64,000 bases of DNA from UBA7672 sp035995285 (GTDB lineage: Bacteria; Pseudomonadota; Alphaproteobacteria; Caulobacterales; Hyphomonadaceae). This document shows, one piece after another, positions 42,523 to 51,298 of the stretch. How positions within the stretch are numbered: position 1 is the stretch's first letter; each line of letters begins with the position of its first letter. The notes under the pieces were generated by a model. The model was not told the DNA's origin and searched no databases. It worked only from the letters and a program-made list of their open reading frames with translations. Made by a program: the position numbers and the translations under genes. The stretch spans positions 23,869 to 87,868 of the forward strand of contig DASYKO010000118.1 in assembly GCA_035995285.1 (NCBI GenBank), given 5' to 3'.

Positions 42523-42613
42523 AAGACCCCTTCCCGATGGCGGCTCCCGCTATTGGCACTGAGCGCCGGCCTTATCCAACAGGTCGGCGCGCTTCTTTTG
42601 CCGCCGGCGGGAC

Positions 42614-43480
42614 TCAGGACGAAATCGCTGCTCTCACGATCTGCTTTCGTCCACGGCTAAGGGGCGCACGCTCTCCACTATCAAGGCTCACAAACAGGCT
42701 TCCATCTTCGCCGACGCCAAGGCTGCGAATGAGAGAGCTCCGCACCATGGCGGAGCGATGCGTGCGTACGAAACCGCAACCGCTCAGCGCCGTATCGACC
42801 TCCTGAAGTGTCCGCCGCACAAGATAGGCGCTGCCGGCCACGTGCAGGGCGACGTAATTTCCCTGCGCCTCGACCCAGTCGATCTCCGCAACGCGGATGA
42901 GTGTCTCGCCCGTTGCTCCGCGTGCAAGAAAGCTTGGCCCCGGAGCAGGCGCGCTTGCCGGCGCGTTGGCGGGCGCATCAGCAGGCATGGATCGCCGCAG
43001 CAGGGCGGAAACACCGAGCGCGATAAGGTAGGTCGTGATGTCCTTCGGGTATTCGTACGTGAAACGGCCAAGCCACGACCCGATTTCATAACGGTCGCCG
43101 AACAGGGCGAAGACCGGCGGGCGGGCCCCCACCATCAGGGCGATATGCAGGCCAGAGAAGATCACGCTGAAGGCAACGTAGATGGACACACGCTGCGGCA
43201 GCGGGACCTTGCGCGCCGCCAGGGCATTATCCAGCGAGAACAACATCGGCGCGACGACCGCAAAACCGAACCAGCTGGTCAGCTCAGCGGCGTAGTGCTC
43301 CCATATCGGCGTCGAGCCGCCGGAGCGTGCGGTGTCGGCCACTCCGGAAATGGCGTTGATCAACGCGGCAAGGAGGCTGAACGCCGTCCACAAGGTCCAT
43401 TGCGAAACCAGAAGGTTGCCGCCGGGGCGAAACCATCCTTCAAGCAGCGGCCGCTTTGTCACAGAAACCGCAGGGTTCAT
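42614..43480 (-). CDS. Membrane-anchored LytTR-domain transcriptional regulator (288 aa)
   Basis: The N-terminal half has four transmembrane helices, at about residues 24-46, 66-88, 98-120 and 145-162. An Ala/Pro-rich linker (DAPANAPASAPAPGP) follows, then a C-terminal LytTR DNA-binding domain: IRVAEIDWVEAQGNYVALHV, RTLQEVDTALSGCGFVRTHR and PLSRGRKQ. Such one-component membrane LytTR proteins sense a membrane or external cue directly. ATG 43480 and a GTG one codon upstream both follow a GGGAGG. It is divergent from a PQQ-dehydrogenase gene and convergent with the TonB receptor, so both are candidate targets. Confidence 0.88.
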   Translation of the reverse strand: MNPAVSVTKRPLLEGWFRPGGNLLVSQWTLWTAFSLLAALINAISGVADTARSGGSTPIWEHYAAELTSWFGFAVVAPMLFSLDNALAARKVPLPQRVSIYVAFSVIFSGLHIALMVGARPPVFALFGDRYEIGSWLGRFTYEYPKDITTYLIALGVSALLRRSMPADAPANAPASAPAPGPSFLARGATGETLIRVAEIDWVEAQGNYVALHVAGSAYLVRRTLQEVDTALSGCGFVRTHRSAMVRSSLIRSLGVGEDGSLFVSLDSGERAPLSRGRKQIVRAAISS

Positions 43481-43641
43481 CACAGGTCCCTCCCGTTCGT
43501 CACTTTTCTCAACGCCACCAAGGCATTTCGATGGCGCAGGCTTGGGCGCAATCTAGCGTCGCACCGAGATCGACTCAAGCAACGTCCGGCCTGCGGCGCG
43601 CCAATCCATGCGCGTCAGGCCCTACGCCACGGGGCATTCGC

Positions 43642-45615
43642 ATGCGCATGGGTAATGTTCGCAATTTCGGGCTGGCTGCCATGGCGCTGGCGGCGTCGTC
43701 CTGCGCAAGCCCGGCATCGCCGCGCGAGGGCGACTGGCCTGCCTTTGGCCGCACCCATCTCGGCGACCGGCACTCTCCCCTCACCCAGATCACGCCGGGC
43801 AATGTGGCCCAGCTTGAGGCCGCCTGGACCTACTCGACCGGCGAAGCAGCGATCGAGACCCGCTCGGCGTTTCGCCTGTCTACAACGCCGATCGTCGTCG
43901 ACGGCGCCATGTATATCAACACCCCTCTCGGCAAGGTGGCCGCGCTCAATCCCGTCACAGGCGCCCAGATCTGGTCGCGCGACTTTGCCGTCGACCGCAG
44001 GGGCGATTTCCCTGATTCCGCCAGCCGCGGCGTCAGCTTCTGGCGCGACAAGGCAGCGGCGCCGGGCGGACCGTGTGCGACGCGGATTTTCGTGGGCGTG
44101 CTCGATGCCCGGCTCGCCTCGCTGGACGCCCGCACCGGCGCTTCATGCCCTGACTTCGGCGACGGCGGGGTCGTGAACCTCAAGGCAGGCCTCCGGACGG
44201 GGGCCGATCCGAAATGGAACGCCTGGGAATACGAGCTGACGTCGCCGCCCGTGATCGTCGGCGATCTCGTGATCGTTGGCTCGACGGTCGGGGACAATAG
44301 CCGATCCCGGGCGGCAAGCGGCGAGGTGCGAGCGTTCAATGCGCGCACCGGCGCGCAGGTCTGGACCTTTGATCCGATCCCGCAGGACCCGAATGACCCG
44401 GCCTACAAGACCTGGTCCGGCCCTATCGCCCATCAGACCGGCGCCGCCAACGTCTGGAGCGTGATGGCGGCGGACCCGGCGCGCGACCTCGTATTCCTTC
44501 CCACGAGCAGCCCGAGCCCCGACTACTGGGGCGGCGGGCGGCTTGGCGACAACCGGTATGCCAATTCCATCGTCGCGCTCCGCGCCTCGACCGGCAAGGT
44601 CGTCTGGCACTTCCAGACCGTGCATCACGACATCTGGGATTACGACAATGCGGCGCCGCCCGCGCTGGTGACGATCGAGCGCAACGGTCGCAAGCGGGAC
44701 GTCGTGATACAGGCGACCAAGACGGGTCAGCTGTTCGTGCTCGACCGCGAGAACGGCGAGCCGGTGTTTGCCGTCGAGGAGCGCCCCGTTCCGCCGAGCG
44801 ACGTTCCAGGCGAGGTCGCCTCGCCCACGCAGCCCTTCTCGGCCGAACTGCCGCCCCTGAGCCCGCAGGCCCTTCCGAAAGCCTGGGGCGCGACGCCGGA
44901 AATCGAAGCAGCGTGTGCGGCCGAACTGGCGGGCCTGCGCAATGAGGGGATCTTCACGCCTCCCAGCCTCAAGGGTTCCCTGATCCTGCCGGGCAATGTC
45001 GGCGGAGTGAACTGGGGCGGGGTGACCTACGATCCCGAACGCGGCCTCGCGATCACGGCGGTCAACACCATCGCCGCCGTGGTTCGTCTCGTGCCGAAGG
45101 ACCAGCGCGGACGCGCCGACTTCAAGGCGGGAGGCAGGCTGGGCGATGATGGCGCCATCATGCTCGATGCGCCCTACGCCATGAGCCGCTTCTTCCTTGC
45201 GACGCCCAAGGGCGAGTTCTGTACGCCGACCCCGCACGGCACTCTCGTGGCGGTGGACCTGCGCGCCGGGCGCATCGCATGGTCTGTCCCGCTCGGCATG
45301 GCGCCGGGCCAAACGGCGCCGGACGGCAAGGCCGAAGGAATGGTCAACCTCGGCGGCGCGGTGACGACCGCCAGCGGCGTGGCTTTCATAGGGGCGACGC
45401 CCGACGGCTGGTTCCGCGCCTTCGATACCGCGAGCGGCCGGCAGCTATGGCAAGCGAAGCTTCCCGCCGGCGCGCGCGCCACGCCCATGACCTATCTCGG
45501 GGCGGATGGCCGCCAGTATGTGGTGATCGCGGCGGGCGGCGACGGGGAAGGCTTCGGCAGGAGCGATCAGTTCGTGGCGTTCGCCCTGCCCGCTCCTGGA
45601 CGCAAAGTGAACTGA
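43642..45615 (+). CDS. PQQ-dependent quinoprotein dehydrogenase (657 aa)
   Basis: A periplasmic beta-propeller dehydrogenase using pyrroloquinoline quinone. The signal region ends at LAASSC, a weak lipobox. The propeller begins DWPAFGRTHLGDRHSPLTQI and contains repeated W-motif blades (AAWTYSTGEA, AQVWTFDPIP, GKVVWHFQTVHHDIWDYDNA). The C-terminal FTPPSLKGSLILPGNVGGVNWGG is typical of the glucose-dehydrogenase type. It lacks the N-terminal membrane helices of membrane GDH, so electrons may go to a separate acceptor. The start at 43642 has a poor ribosome site; six bases later is a second ATG. No PQQ biosynthesis genes are in the window. Confidence 0.88.
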   Translation: MRMGNVRNFGLAAMALAASSCASPASPREGDWPAFGRTHLGDRHSPLTQITPGNVAQLEAAWTYSTGEAAIETRSAFRLSTTPIVVDGAMYINTPLGKVAALNPVTGAQIWSRDFAVDRRGDFPDSASRGVSFWRDKAAAPGGPCATRIFVGVLDARLASLDARTGASCPDFGDGGVVNLKAGLRTGADPKWNAWEYELTSPPVIVGDLVIVGSTVGDNSRSRAASGEVRAFNARTGAQVWTFDPIPQDPNDPAYKTWSGPIAHQTGAANVWSVMAADPARDLVFLPTSSPSPDYWGGGRLGDNRYANSIVALRASTGKVVWHFQTVHHDIWDYDNAAPPALVTIERNGRKRDVVIQATKTGQLFVLDRENGEPVFAVEERPVPPSDVPGEVASPTQPFSAELPPLSPQALPKAWGATPEIEAACAAELAGLRNEGIFTPPSLKGSLILPGNVGGVNWGGVTYDPERGLAITAVNTIAAVVRLVPKDQRGRADFKAGGRLGDDGAIMLDAPYAMSRFFLATPKGEFCTPTPHGTLVAVDLRAGRIAWSVPLGMAPGQTAPDGKAEGMVNLGGAVTTASGVAFIGATPDGWFRAFDTASGRQLWQAKLPAGARATPMTYLGADGRQYVVIAAGGDGEGFGRSDQFVAFALPAPGRKVN

Positions 45616-45689
45616 CGCCGCAGGAAACGCCTGCCTGGCCCAATGCGTGACGGCTCGACGAGAGGCCGGGCCCGATCTAGCCTGCCGCC

Positions 45690-46481
45690 ATGACAGCGAC
45701 ACGCACGATCACGGCCTTCAACACGGCGACGGCCAGCGAGAACAAGATCCACGACGATGCTGTGGCCAGCCGCTTCGGGTTCACCGGAGGGCTCGTTCCG
45801 GGTGTGGATGTGTTTGCCTATCTCGCCCACATGCCAATGGCGAAATGGGGCAAGGACTGGCTGTCCGGCGGCTTCATGCAGGCCCGGTTCGTCAAGCCGA
45901 TATATGATGGCGATAGCGCCACGGTGACGGCGGAAGAGGCGGATGGCGGGCTCCAGCTTGCCGCCAGGGCGCGCGGCGGACTGTGCGCGACGGGGTCGGC
46001 TCGGCTCAAGGGCGCGGCGGCTTCGGGGACGCTGCTGCCGGTCGCGGACATGCCGGATTTCGACACCCGGCCGAAAGCATCCATGGAGAGTCTGCCCCTC
46101 GGCGGGACGCTGGGAACGTTGCGGGAAGTTTATACGCGTCAGGAGGGTCTCGCCCATATCGAGGCGGTGCGCGAGGACCCGGAGCTCTACAATCATGGCC
46201 GGATCGCCAATGCGGCGTGGCTGCTGCGGCGGGCCAACTATGTGCTCGCGGACAATGTGAAATTGGGTCCATGGATCCATGTCGAAAGCGTGATCAACCT
46301 TCACGACTTCCTCACCGACGGGGAGGAGCTGGAAGTGCGCGCCGTGGTCGCCGGCAATGTCGAGACCAAGGGGCACCTGATGGTCGAGCTCGACGTCCAG
46401 ATGCTGTGCGGCGCCCGGCGCATCGCCGATTGCCGCCACTGGGCGATCTACGAACCGCGGCAGGTGAGGGAAAAGCAATGA
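45690..46481 (+). CDS. MaoC-like hotdog-fold protein (263 aa)
   Basis: A probable double-hotdog protein. The N-terminal segment NKIHDDAVASRFGFTGGLVP resembles the MaoC-type hydratase substrate tunnel (HxD ... GFxxxLVPG), and a second half with VNLHDFLTDGEELEVRAVVA repeats the fold. Catalytic Asp/His residues of true R-specific enoyl-CoA hydratases are only partly recognisable, so the activity is uncertain. Its stop overlaps the start of a quinone-oxidoreductase-like gene (ATGA), so the two products are co-translated and probably share a pathway, possibly degradation of an acyl or aromatic compound. Confidence 0.75.
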   Translation: MTATRTITAFNTATASENKIHDDAVASRFGFTGGLVPGVDVFAYLAHMPMAKWGKDWLSGGFMQARFVKPIYDGDSATVTAEEADGGLQLAARARGGLCATGSARLKGAAASGTLLPVADMPDFDTRPKASMESLPLGGTLGTLREVYTRQEGLAHIEAVREDPELYNHGRIANAAWLLRRANYVLADNVKLGPWIHVESVINLHDFLTDGEELEVRAVVAGNVETKGHLMVELDVQMLCGARRIADCRHWAIYEPRQVREKQ

Positions 46482-47449
46482 AGGCGCACATCCTGGGGGC
46501 CGACGGCCCCGAGCTGGCCGATATTCCCCAGCCGAAGCCCGGGCCGGAGGATGTGCTGGTGCGTGTGCGGGCTTGCGCGCTCAACCGTGCGGACCTCGCG
46601 ATGGCGCGGGGTGTGGTGCACGGCGGGGCGGGCGGGAGTGGCGCGGTGCTCGGCCTGGAGTATGCCGGCGAGGTGGCGGCGGTGGGCGCCGCGGTGGTCG
46701 GCCTGGCGGTTGGCGACAGGGTGATGGGCTCGAGCGCTGCGGCGTTCGCGGAGTATGTGAGCGTCGACATGGGGCGCGTGCAGAAGATACCACGCGGCAA
46801 CATGAGCTATGCGGAGGCGGCGACGCTACCGGTAGCGCTGCAGACGATGCACGATGCGGTGGTCACGCACGGCGAACTGAAGGCGGGGCAGTCGGTGCTG
46901 ATCCTCGGGGCGAGCTCCGGGGTGGGCCTGATGGGCCTGCAGATCGCGCGCGAGAAGGGCGCGGCGCTGGTGATCGGCACATCGACGGATGCAGAGCGGC
47001 GCGGGAAGCTCGCGGAGTTCGGCGCGCAGCTGGCGGTCGACACCAACGATGCGAAGTGGGTGAAACAGGTGCGCGACGCAACAGGCGGCGAAGGCGTCGA
47101 CGTGGTGGTCGACCAGGTCACGGGCAAGCTGGCGAGCCAGACGCTGCACGCCACGCGCGTGCTCGGCCGCATCGTCAATGTGGGCCGGCTGGGCGGCAAC
47201 CAAGCCGAGTTCGACTTCGACATCCACGCGCGACGGCGCATCACCTTTGTCGGCGTCACCTTCCGCACGCGCACGAAGGAAGAGGTGCGCAAGATCGTGG
47301 CGGACATGCAAGCCGATCTCGGCCCCGCCCTCGCTGCGGGCAAGCTCGCGCTGCCGATCTCGCACACCTTCCCGTTCGCGGACCTGAAGCCTGCGCTGGA
47401 CCTGATGGCGGCGAACCGCCATTTCGGGAAGATCGTGCTGGAGCTGTGA
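46478..47449 (+). CDS. Zinc-binding-type / quinone oxidoreductase family dehydrogenase (323 aa)
   Basis: An MDR-superfamily NADPH oxidoreductase. It starts KAHILGADGPELADIPQPKP and has the substrate-domain motif ALNRADLAMARG and GLEYAGEVAAVG. The cofactor motif is LILGASSGVGLMGLQIA. The zinc-ligand cysteines of alcohol dehydrogenases are absent, so it belongs to the quinone oxidoreductase (zeta-crystallin) branch. The start at 46478 overlaps the MaoC-like stop; a much longer frame running back through that gene is an artefact. It ends three bases before the convergent protease gene. Confidence 0.9.
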   Translation: MKAHILGADGPELADIPQPKPGPEDVLVRVRACALNRADLAMARGVVHGGAGGSGAVLGLEYAGEVAAVGAAVVGLAVGDRVMGSSAAAFAEYVSVDMGRVQKIPRGNMSYAEAATLPVALQTMHDAVVTHGELKAGQSVLILGASSGVGLMGLQIAREKGAALVIGTSTDAERRGKLAEFGAQLAVDTNDAKWVKQVRDATGGEGVDVVVDQVTGKLASQTLHATRVLGRIVNVGRLGGNQAEFDFDIHARRRITFVGVTFRTRTKEEVRKIVADMQADLGPALAAGKLALPISHTFPFADLKPALDLMAANRHFGKIVLEL

Positions 47450-47452
47450 GCC

Positions 47453-48292
47453 CTAGAACGTCGCGTAGCCCTTGGACGTGATGTAGGCCTTGAGATCGGC
47501 GACGCGGCTTTCCGGGTTCGGGTGGGTCGACATCCATTCCTGCGGACGGTTGGTGGAGGCTTTCCCCATCTTCTCCCAGAGGCGCACGGCCTGCCTGGTG
47601 TCGTATTTGAGCTGCGCCATGTAGTCGACGCCCTGACGATCTGCGTCGGTCTCGTTCTGCCGGCTGAACGGCAGGAGGATGCCGACCTGCGCGCCGGCGC
47701 CGGCCGCAGCCATCACCATGTTGAGCGCGTCCGAGCTCATCTTCACCTGGGAGCCGAGCAGCGCCTGGCCGCCCGAGAGCGCAAGGCTGGTGGCGGTCTC
47801 CTGCCCGGCGCGTAGCGCTGCGTGACGGAGGACGACGTGGCCGACCTCGTGGCCGAGCACGGCCGCCACCTGGTCGTCATTGTCCACGAAGTCGAGCAGG
47901 CCCTTGTAGAAGCCGACCTTGCCGCCCGGCAGGCAGAAGGCGTTGAGCTCCTTCGAGTCGAACACCACGAATTCCCACTGCGCGTTCGGCACGTTGGCCA
48001 CCGAGGCGATCCGGGTGCCGATGCGAACGAGGCGCGCGTTGGCTGCTGCATCTTTCGAGATCGGGGTTTGCTGCTTGGTCTCGGCCCAGGCCTGCGCCGC
48101 CATCGGCACAAGGTCCGCATCGCTCGGCGCAAGGAACGCCGCCGCGGTTTCGCAACCCGTCATCGCGCCCGCGCCGACGATCACGGCGCCGCCCATCAGT
48201 GCGCGCACCAGGTCTCGCCGGTGCATCCCCCGCAGCGGCACGATGCGGTTCTCGCCGTGCATGTCGGCTGAAATTCCGTGATTATCGCACAT
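47453..48292 (-). CDS. M48-family zinc metalloprotease, lipoprotein-like (279 aa)
   Basis: A periplasmic gluzincin of the LoiP/BepA kind, associated with envelope quality control. The zinc motif HEVGH is at residues 148-152, and the third ligand is the Glu of RQNETDADRQGVDYM. The C-terminal THPNPESRVADLK is a family landmark. An N-terminal HRRDLVRALMGG segment with AMTGC at Cys47 suggests a Tat-type lipoprotein signal. ATG 48292 has GGAG eight bases upstream, though it leaves a 22-residue n-region; Met23 would give a more usual signal length. No TPR domain is present. Confidence 0.9.
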   Translation of the reverse strand: MCDNHGISADMHGENRIVPLRGMHRRDLVRALMGGAVIVGAGAMTGCETAAAFLAPSDADLVPMAAQAWAETKQQTPISKDAAANARLVRIGTRIASVANVPNAQWEFVVFDSKELNAFCLPGGKVGFYKGLLDFVDNDDQVAAVLGHEVGHVVLRHAALRAGQETATSLALSGGQALLGSQVKMSSDALNMVMAAAGAGAQVGILLPFSRQNETDADRQGVDYMAQLKYDTRQAVRLWEKMGKASTNRPQEWMSTHPNPESRVADLKAYITSKGYATF

Positions 48293-48386
48293 TGAGGCAG
48301 CTCCAAATGGCAGGAATCTATTGGGCTAACATAGTCCGGGAGGCCCACCGGACAAAACAGCGGATTACAGGAAAAGCACAGGTGTT

Positions 48387-49601
48387 TTACGGCGCGATGA
48401 CGCCGGATTTGCGCAACTCGATAAGTCTTGCCTCGGTCATTCCAAGCGTTTCAGCAAGCACTTCCGCCGTGTGCTGGCCCACCTCATCCGGCGCTGGGCG
48501 GCGGACCCTGCCCGGGGTTTCAGAGAATTTAGGGAAGGCATTCTGCATCGGGATGCGTCCGAGCGTCGGATGATCCTCCCAGTGGATCGCGTTGCGCGCT
48601 GCGATATGCGGATCGGCGAGGATCTGGTCCGGCCGGTTGATCGGCCCGGCAGGCACGCCGGCCTTCACCATCATGGCGTCTATCTCGGCGACGGTGTGCT
48701 GACGCGTCCATTGCGAGATCATTTCATCGAGCTCGGCCTGAACTTCGGCTCGCGCAAGGTGTGTCTGGTAGCGTGGATTGGCCGCCCATTCTGGTTTGCC
48801 GATCGTCTCGGCGAAACGCTTGAACAGATTGTCCTGATTGGCGCCGATGACGATGTAGCCGTCGCTGCACGGATAGGCATTCGACGGCGCGATGCGTGGG
48901 AGAATGGCGCCGGAGCGCTCGCGCATGTGGCCGCTGGCGCCATAGTCGGCGAGCAGTGACTCCATCACCTGCAGGACGGATTCATAGAGCGCGCTATCGA
49001 CCACCTGCCCGCGGCCCGTCTTCTCGCGGTGATGCAGCGCGGCGAGCGCGCCCATGCAGCCATAGGTGGCGGCGAGCGTGTCGCCGATCGAAACGCCCAT
49101 GCGCGCGGGCGGTCTGTCGGGCTCGCCTACCAGATAGCGCCAGCCGCCCATTGCCTCGCCGACGAGGCCGAAGCCTGCGCGGTCTGCGTAGGGCCCGTCC
49201 TGTCCGTAGCCGGAAACGCGCACGACGATGAGGCCGGGGTTGTCTGCGTGGAGCGCCTCGGGTGCGAGACCCCATTTCTCGATCGTGCCGGGGCGGAAAT
49301 TCTCGATCAGGATGTCGGCCTTGGCGATCAGCTGGCGGGCGATCTCCTGCCCCGCCTTCTGGCGCAGGTCGAGCGCGATGGAGCGCTTGTTGCGGGCGAT
49401 GACGCGCCACCAGGCGGGCCTGGCGCCCTGTCCCCATTTGCGCATGGGATCGCCCTCGCCCGGCGCCTCAATCTTGATGACGTCCGCGCCCATGTCGCCC
49501 ATCAGCTGGCCGCAGAACGGGCCGGCGATCAGCGAGCCCATCTCTATGACGCGCAGGTCCTTGAGCGGACCAGTCGCGGGCGGAATGCTCGTGTCCGTCA
49601 C
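48387..49601 (-). CDS. CaiB/BaiF family CoA-transferase (404 aa)
   Basis: A family III CoA-transferase that moves CoA between acyl groups through an aspartyl-CoA intermediate. It begins GPLKDLRVIEMGSLIAGPFC, and GADVIKIEAPGEGDPMRKWG and FRPGTIEKWGL are typical. The catalytic Asp region reads near RPPARMGVSIGDTLAATYGC. The GTG at 49601 overlaps the stop of the upstream HMG-CoA-lyase-type gene (GTGA); a longer frame inside that gene is not credible. Together the pair could activate and cleave a branched dicarboxylic acid, as in itaconate/citramalate or 3-hydroxy-3-methylglutarate use. The acid is not identified. Confidence 0.92.
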   Translation of the reverse strand: MTDTSIPPATGPLKDLRVIEMGSLIAGPFCGQLMGDMGADVIKIEAPGEGDPMRKWGQGARPAWWRVIARNKRSIALDLRQKAGQEIARQLIAKADILIENFRPGTIEKWGLAPEALHADNPGLIVVRVSGYGQDGPYADRAGFGLVGEAMGGWRYLVGEPDRPPARMGVSIGDTLAATYGCMGALAALHHREKTGRGQVVDSALYESVLQVMESLLADYGASGHMRERSGAILPRIAPSNAYPCSDGYIVIGANQDNLFKRFAETIGKPEWAANPRYQTHLARAEVQAELDEMISQWTRQHTVAEIDAMMVKAGVPAGPINRPDQILADPHIAARNAIHWEDHPTLGRIPMQNAFPKFSETPGRVRRPAPDEVGQHTAEVLAETLGMTEARLIELRKSGVIAP

Positions 49602-50503
49602 TTCGGAAAACCTCCCGCGCGGCTGACGAGGCCCGGCAGCGTGCGGCCCATCTTTACCGAAAGCCACTTGGCGGTGTCGATCAGGCCATCGAGCTTCAGG
49701 CCGGTCTCAACGCCGGAGCGTTGCAGCATGTATTGCAAGTCTTCGGTCGCGACATTGCCCGTAGCGTTGGGCGCGAAGGGACAGCCCCCGATCCCGGCTA
49801 TCGAAGCATCGAGCGTCGTCGCGCCGGATTCGAAGCCGACCCACGCATTTGCGACCGCTGTGTTGCGTGTGTCGTGAAAATGCAGGCGGATCGGAATGCC
49901 GGGAGCTGCAGCTTTTACCGCGGCCATCACTCTCTTTACCTGAGATGGCACGGCGACGCCGATCGTATCCCCCAGTCCAATCTCCCGCGGCCCTGCGGCG
50001 GCGACTTTTCGCACCAGTTCAGCCACGCGTTCCGGCGCGATCTCGCCATCGAAGGGGCAGCCGAACGCGACGGAGATGGTGGCCTGCGCCGAGCGGCCAT
50101 GTTCCTTGCCCAGCCGGATGATCTCGATGGCGTCTTCCACTGTCTCGTCAGCCGTGCGCCCCTGATTGCGCGTACCGAAGCCGTCGCTGGCTGAGATCAC
50201 TGCGCCAAGTTCATGCACCTGAGTTTCCAACGCTCGCAGCGCGCCACGCTTGTTGAGGACGAGGCCGATATAGGTGGCGTCCCTAGCGTCCCGCTTCGGC
50301 AGGCCGGCGCACACCGCCTCTGCATCCGCCATCTGCGGCACGCGGCCGGGATGGACGAAGCTGGCCACCTCGATGCGCTTCGATCCGGCGGCGATTGCGC
50401 GCTCGATCAGTTCGAGCTTGTCGGCCGTCGGGAAGAAGCCTGGTTCGTTCTGCAACCCATCGCGGGCAGCCACTTCCACCATTTCGATGCGCTGGTTTGC
50501 CAT
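49598..50503 (-). CDS. Hydroxymethylglutaryl-CoA lyase-type enzyme (301 aa)
   Basis: A DRE-TIM metalloenzyme that splits HMG-CoA, or a related citramalyl-type CoA ester, to acetyl-CoA and a keto acid. Motifs are VEVAARDGLQNEPG, where the metal Asp lies; LHFHDTRNTAVANAWVG with the metal histidines; and IAGIGGCPFAPNATGNVATE with the catalytic Cys. The start at 50503 was chosen since the family begins there and a GGAG lies upstream. It is coupled to the CoA-transferase gene. Leucine catabolism is less likely as the local role because the other leucine genes are absent nearby. Confidence 0.92.
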   Translation of the reverse strand: MANQRIEMVEVAARDGLQNEPGFFPTADKLELIERAIAAGSKRIEVASFVHPGRVPQMADAEAVCAGLPKRDARDATYIGLVLNKRGALRALETQVHELGAVISASDGFGTRNQGRTADETVEDAIEIIRLGKEHGRSAQATISVAFGCPFDGEIAPERVAELVRKVAAAGPREIGLGDTIGVAVPSQVKRVMAAVKAAAPGIPIRLHFHDTRNTAVANAWVGFESGATTLDASIAGIGGCPFAPNATGNVATEDLQYMLQRSGVETGLKLDGLIDTAKWLSVKMGRTLPGLVSRAGGFPK

Positions 50504-50614
50504 GATGGCGATATGCTCCTGCTGTGTACCTGTCTCCCTCTGCGCGCGGGCCGCGTCAACACAGTCTGGACGGCAGGCCATGCGAACCTATGATAACGCA
50601 TGGGGATCAGTGAG

Positions 50615-51298
50615 ATGAAGCACCTGATTTTGAGCGGCGCGTTGCTGGCAGCCGGCGCGTGCGTATCCGCAGCCCCGACGCCGACCGGGAGCCAGACGTC
50701 TGTCCCAACCCAGACACAAGCGGCCAACTTGGCGCCCGCCGCGAGCACCCTTGTGATCGACCGCCTTCCAGCGAGCCAGTCTCAGGGCGGCAATCCACGC
50801 GACCCGGCCATCATCAAGATGATCGTGATCCACACGATCGGCGGGCCGACATGCGAGAACGGTAAAGTCGTCTACACCACCGCTCCGCAATCAGCCGTCT
50901 ACTGGCGCGACGACTTTGCGAGGAGGACGGATGCGAGCATCCACTATGTCGTCGACCGCGAGGGAAAGATCGCGCAGCAGCGGGACGAGAACCGGACGGC
51001 CGGGCATGTGTCGAGCGAGGTTGATCCGGCGATCAACCAGCGCTCCATCGGCATCGAGCTGACCAACAATGGCGACGGGAAGGATCCGTTTCCCGACGCG
51101 CAGCTGGCCGCGGTGGAAGAGCTGGTAGACGACATTGCTGTTCGCTATGCGCTGGGTCCCGGCGCTATTCGCACGCACGCCGAACTCGACACGCGCACGT
51201 TCAGCTGTGGCGGCAAGGATGTGCCACGTAAGACCGATCCCGGGCCGCTCTTCCCGCTTGAGCGCATCAAGGCGTCGGTGGCCATGGCCCGGCGCTAG
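50615..51298 (+). CDS. N-acetylmuramoyl-L-alanine amidase, exported (227 aa)
   Basis: An amidase_2 (AmpD/T7-lysozyme-like) zinc enzyme that cuts the peptide from peptidoglycan. The signal region ends with AAGAC at Cys16, possibly a lipoprotein. Zinc-ligand segments are MIVIHTIGG, TAGHVSSEVDPAINQRSIGIEL and IRTHAELDTR, with the final KTDPGPLFPL. An alternative start is 15 bases upstream. It is divergent from the HMG-CoA-lyase gene and its stop overlaps the glpK stop tail-to-tail within CTAG. Confidence 0.9.
   Translation: MKHLILSGALLAAGACVSAAPTPTGSQTSVPTQTQAANLAPAASTLVIDRLPASQSQGGNPRDPAIIKMIVIHTIGGPTCENGKVVYTTAPQSAVYWRDDFARRTDASIHYVVDREGKIAQQRDENRTAGHVSSEVDPAINQRSIGIELTNNGDGKDPFPDAQLAAVEELVDDIAVRYALGPGAIRTHAELDTRTFSCGGKDVPRKTDPGPLFPLERIKASVAMARR

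Noticed and set aside
45983..46477. Long N-terminal extension of the quinone-oxidoreductase-type gene
   Set aside because: It would run in another frame through the whole MaoC-like gene; the family start and the ATGA overlap support 46478.
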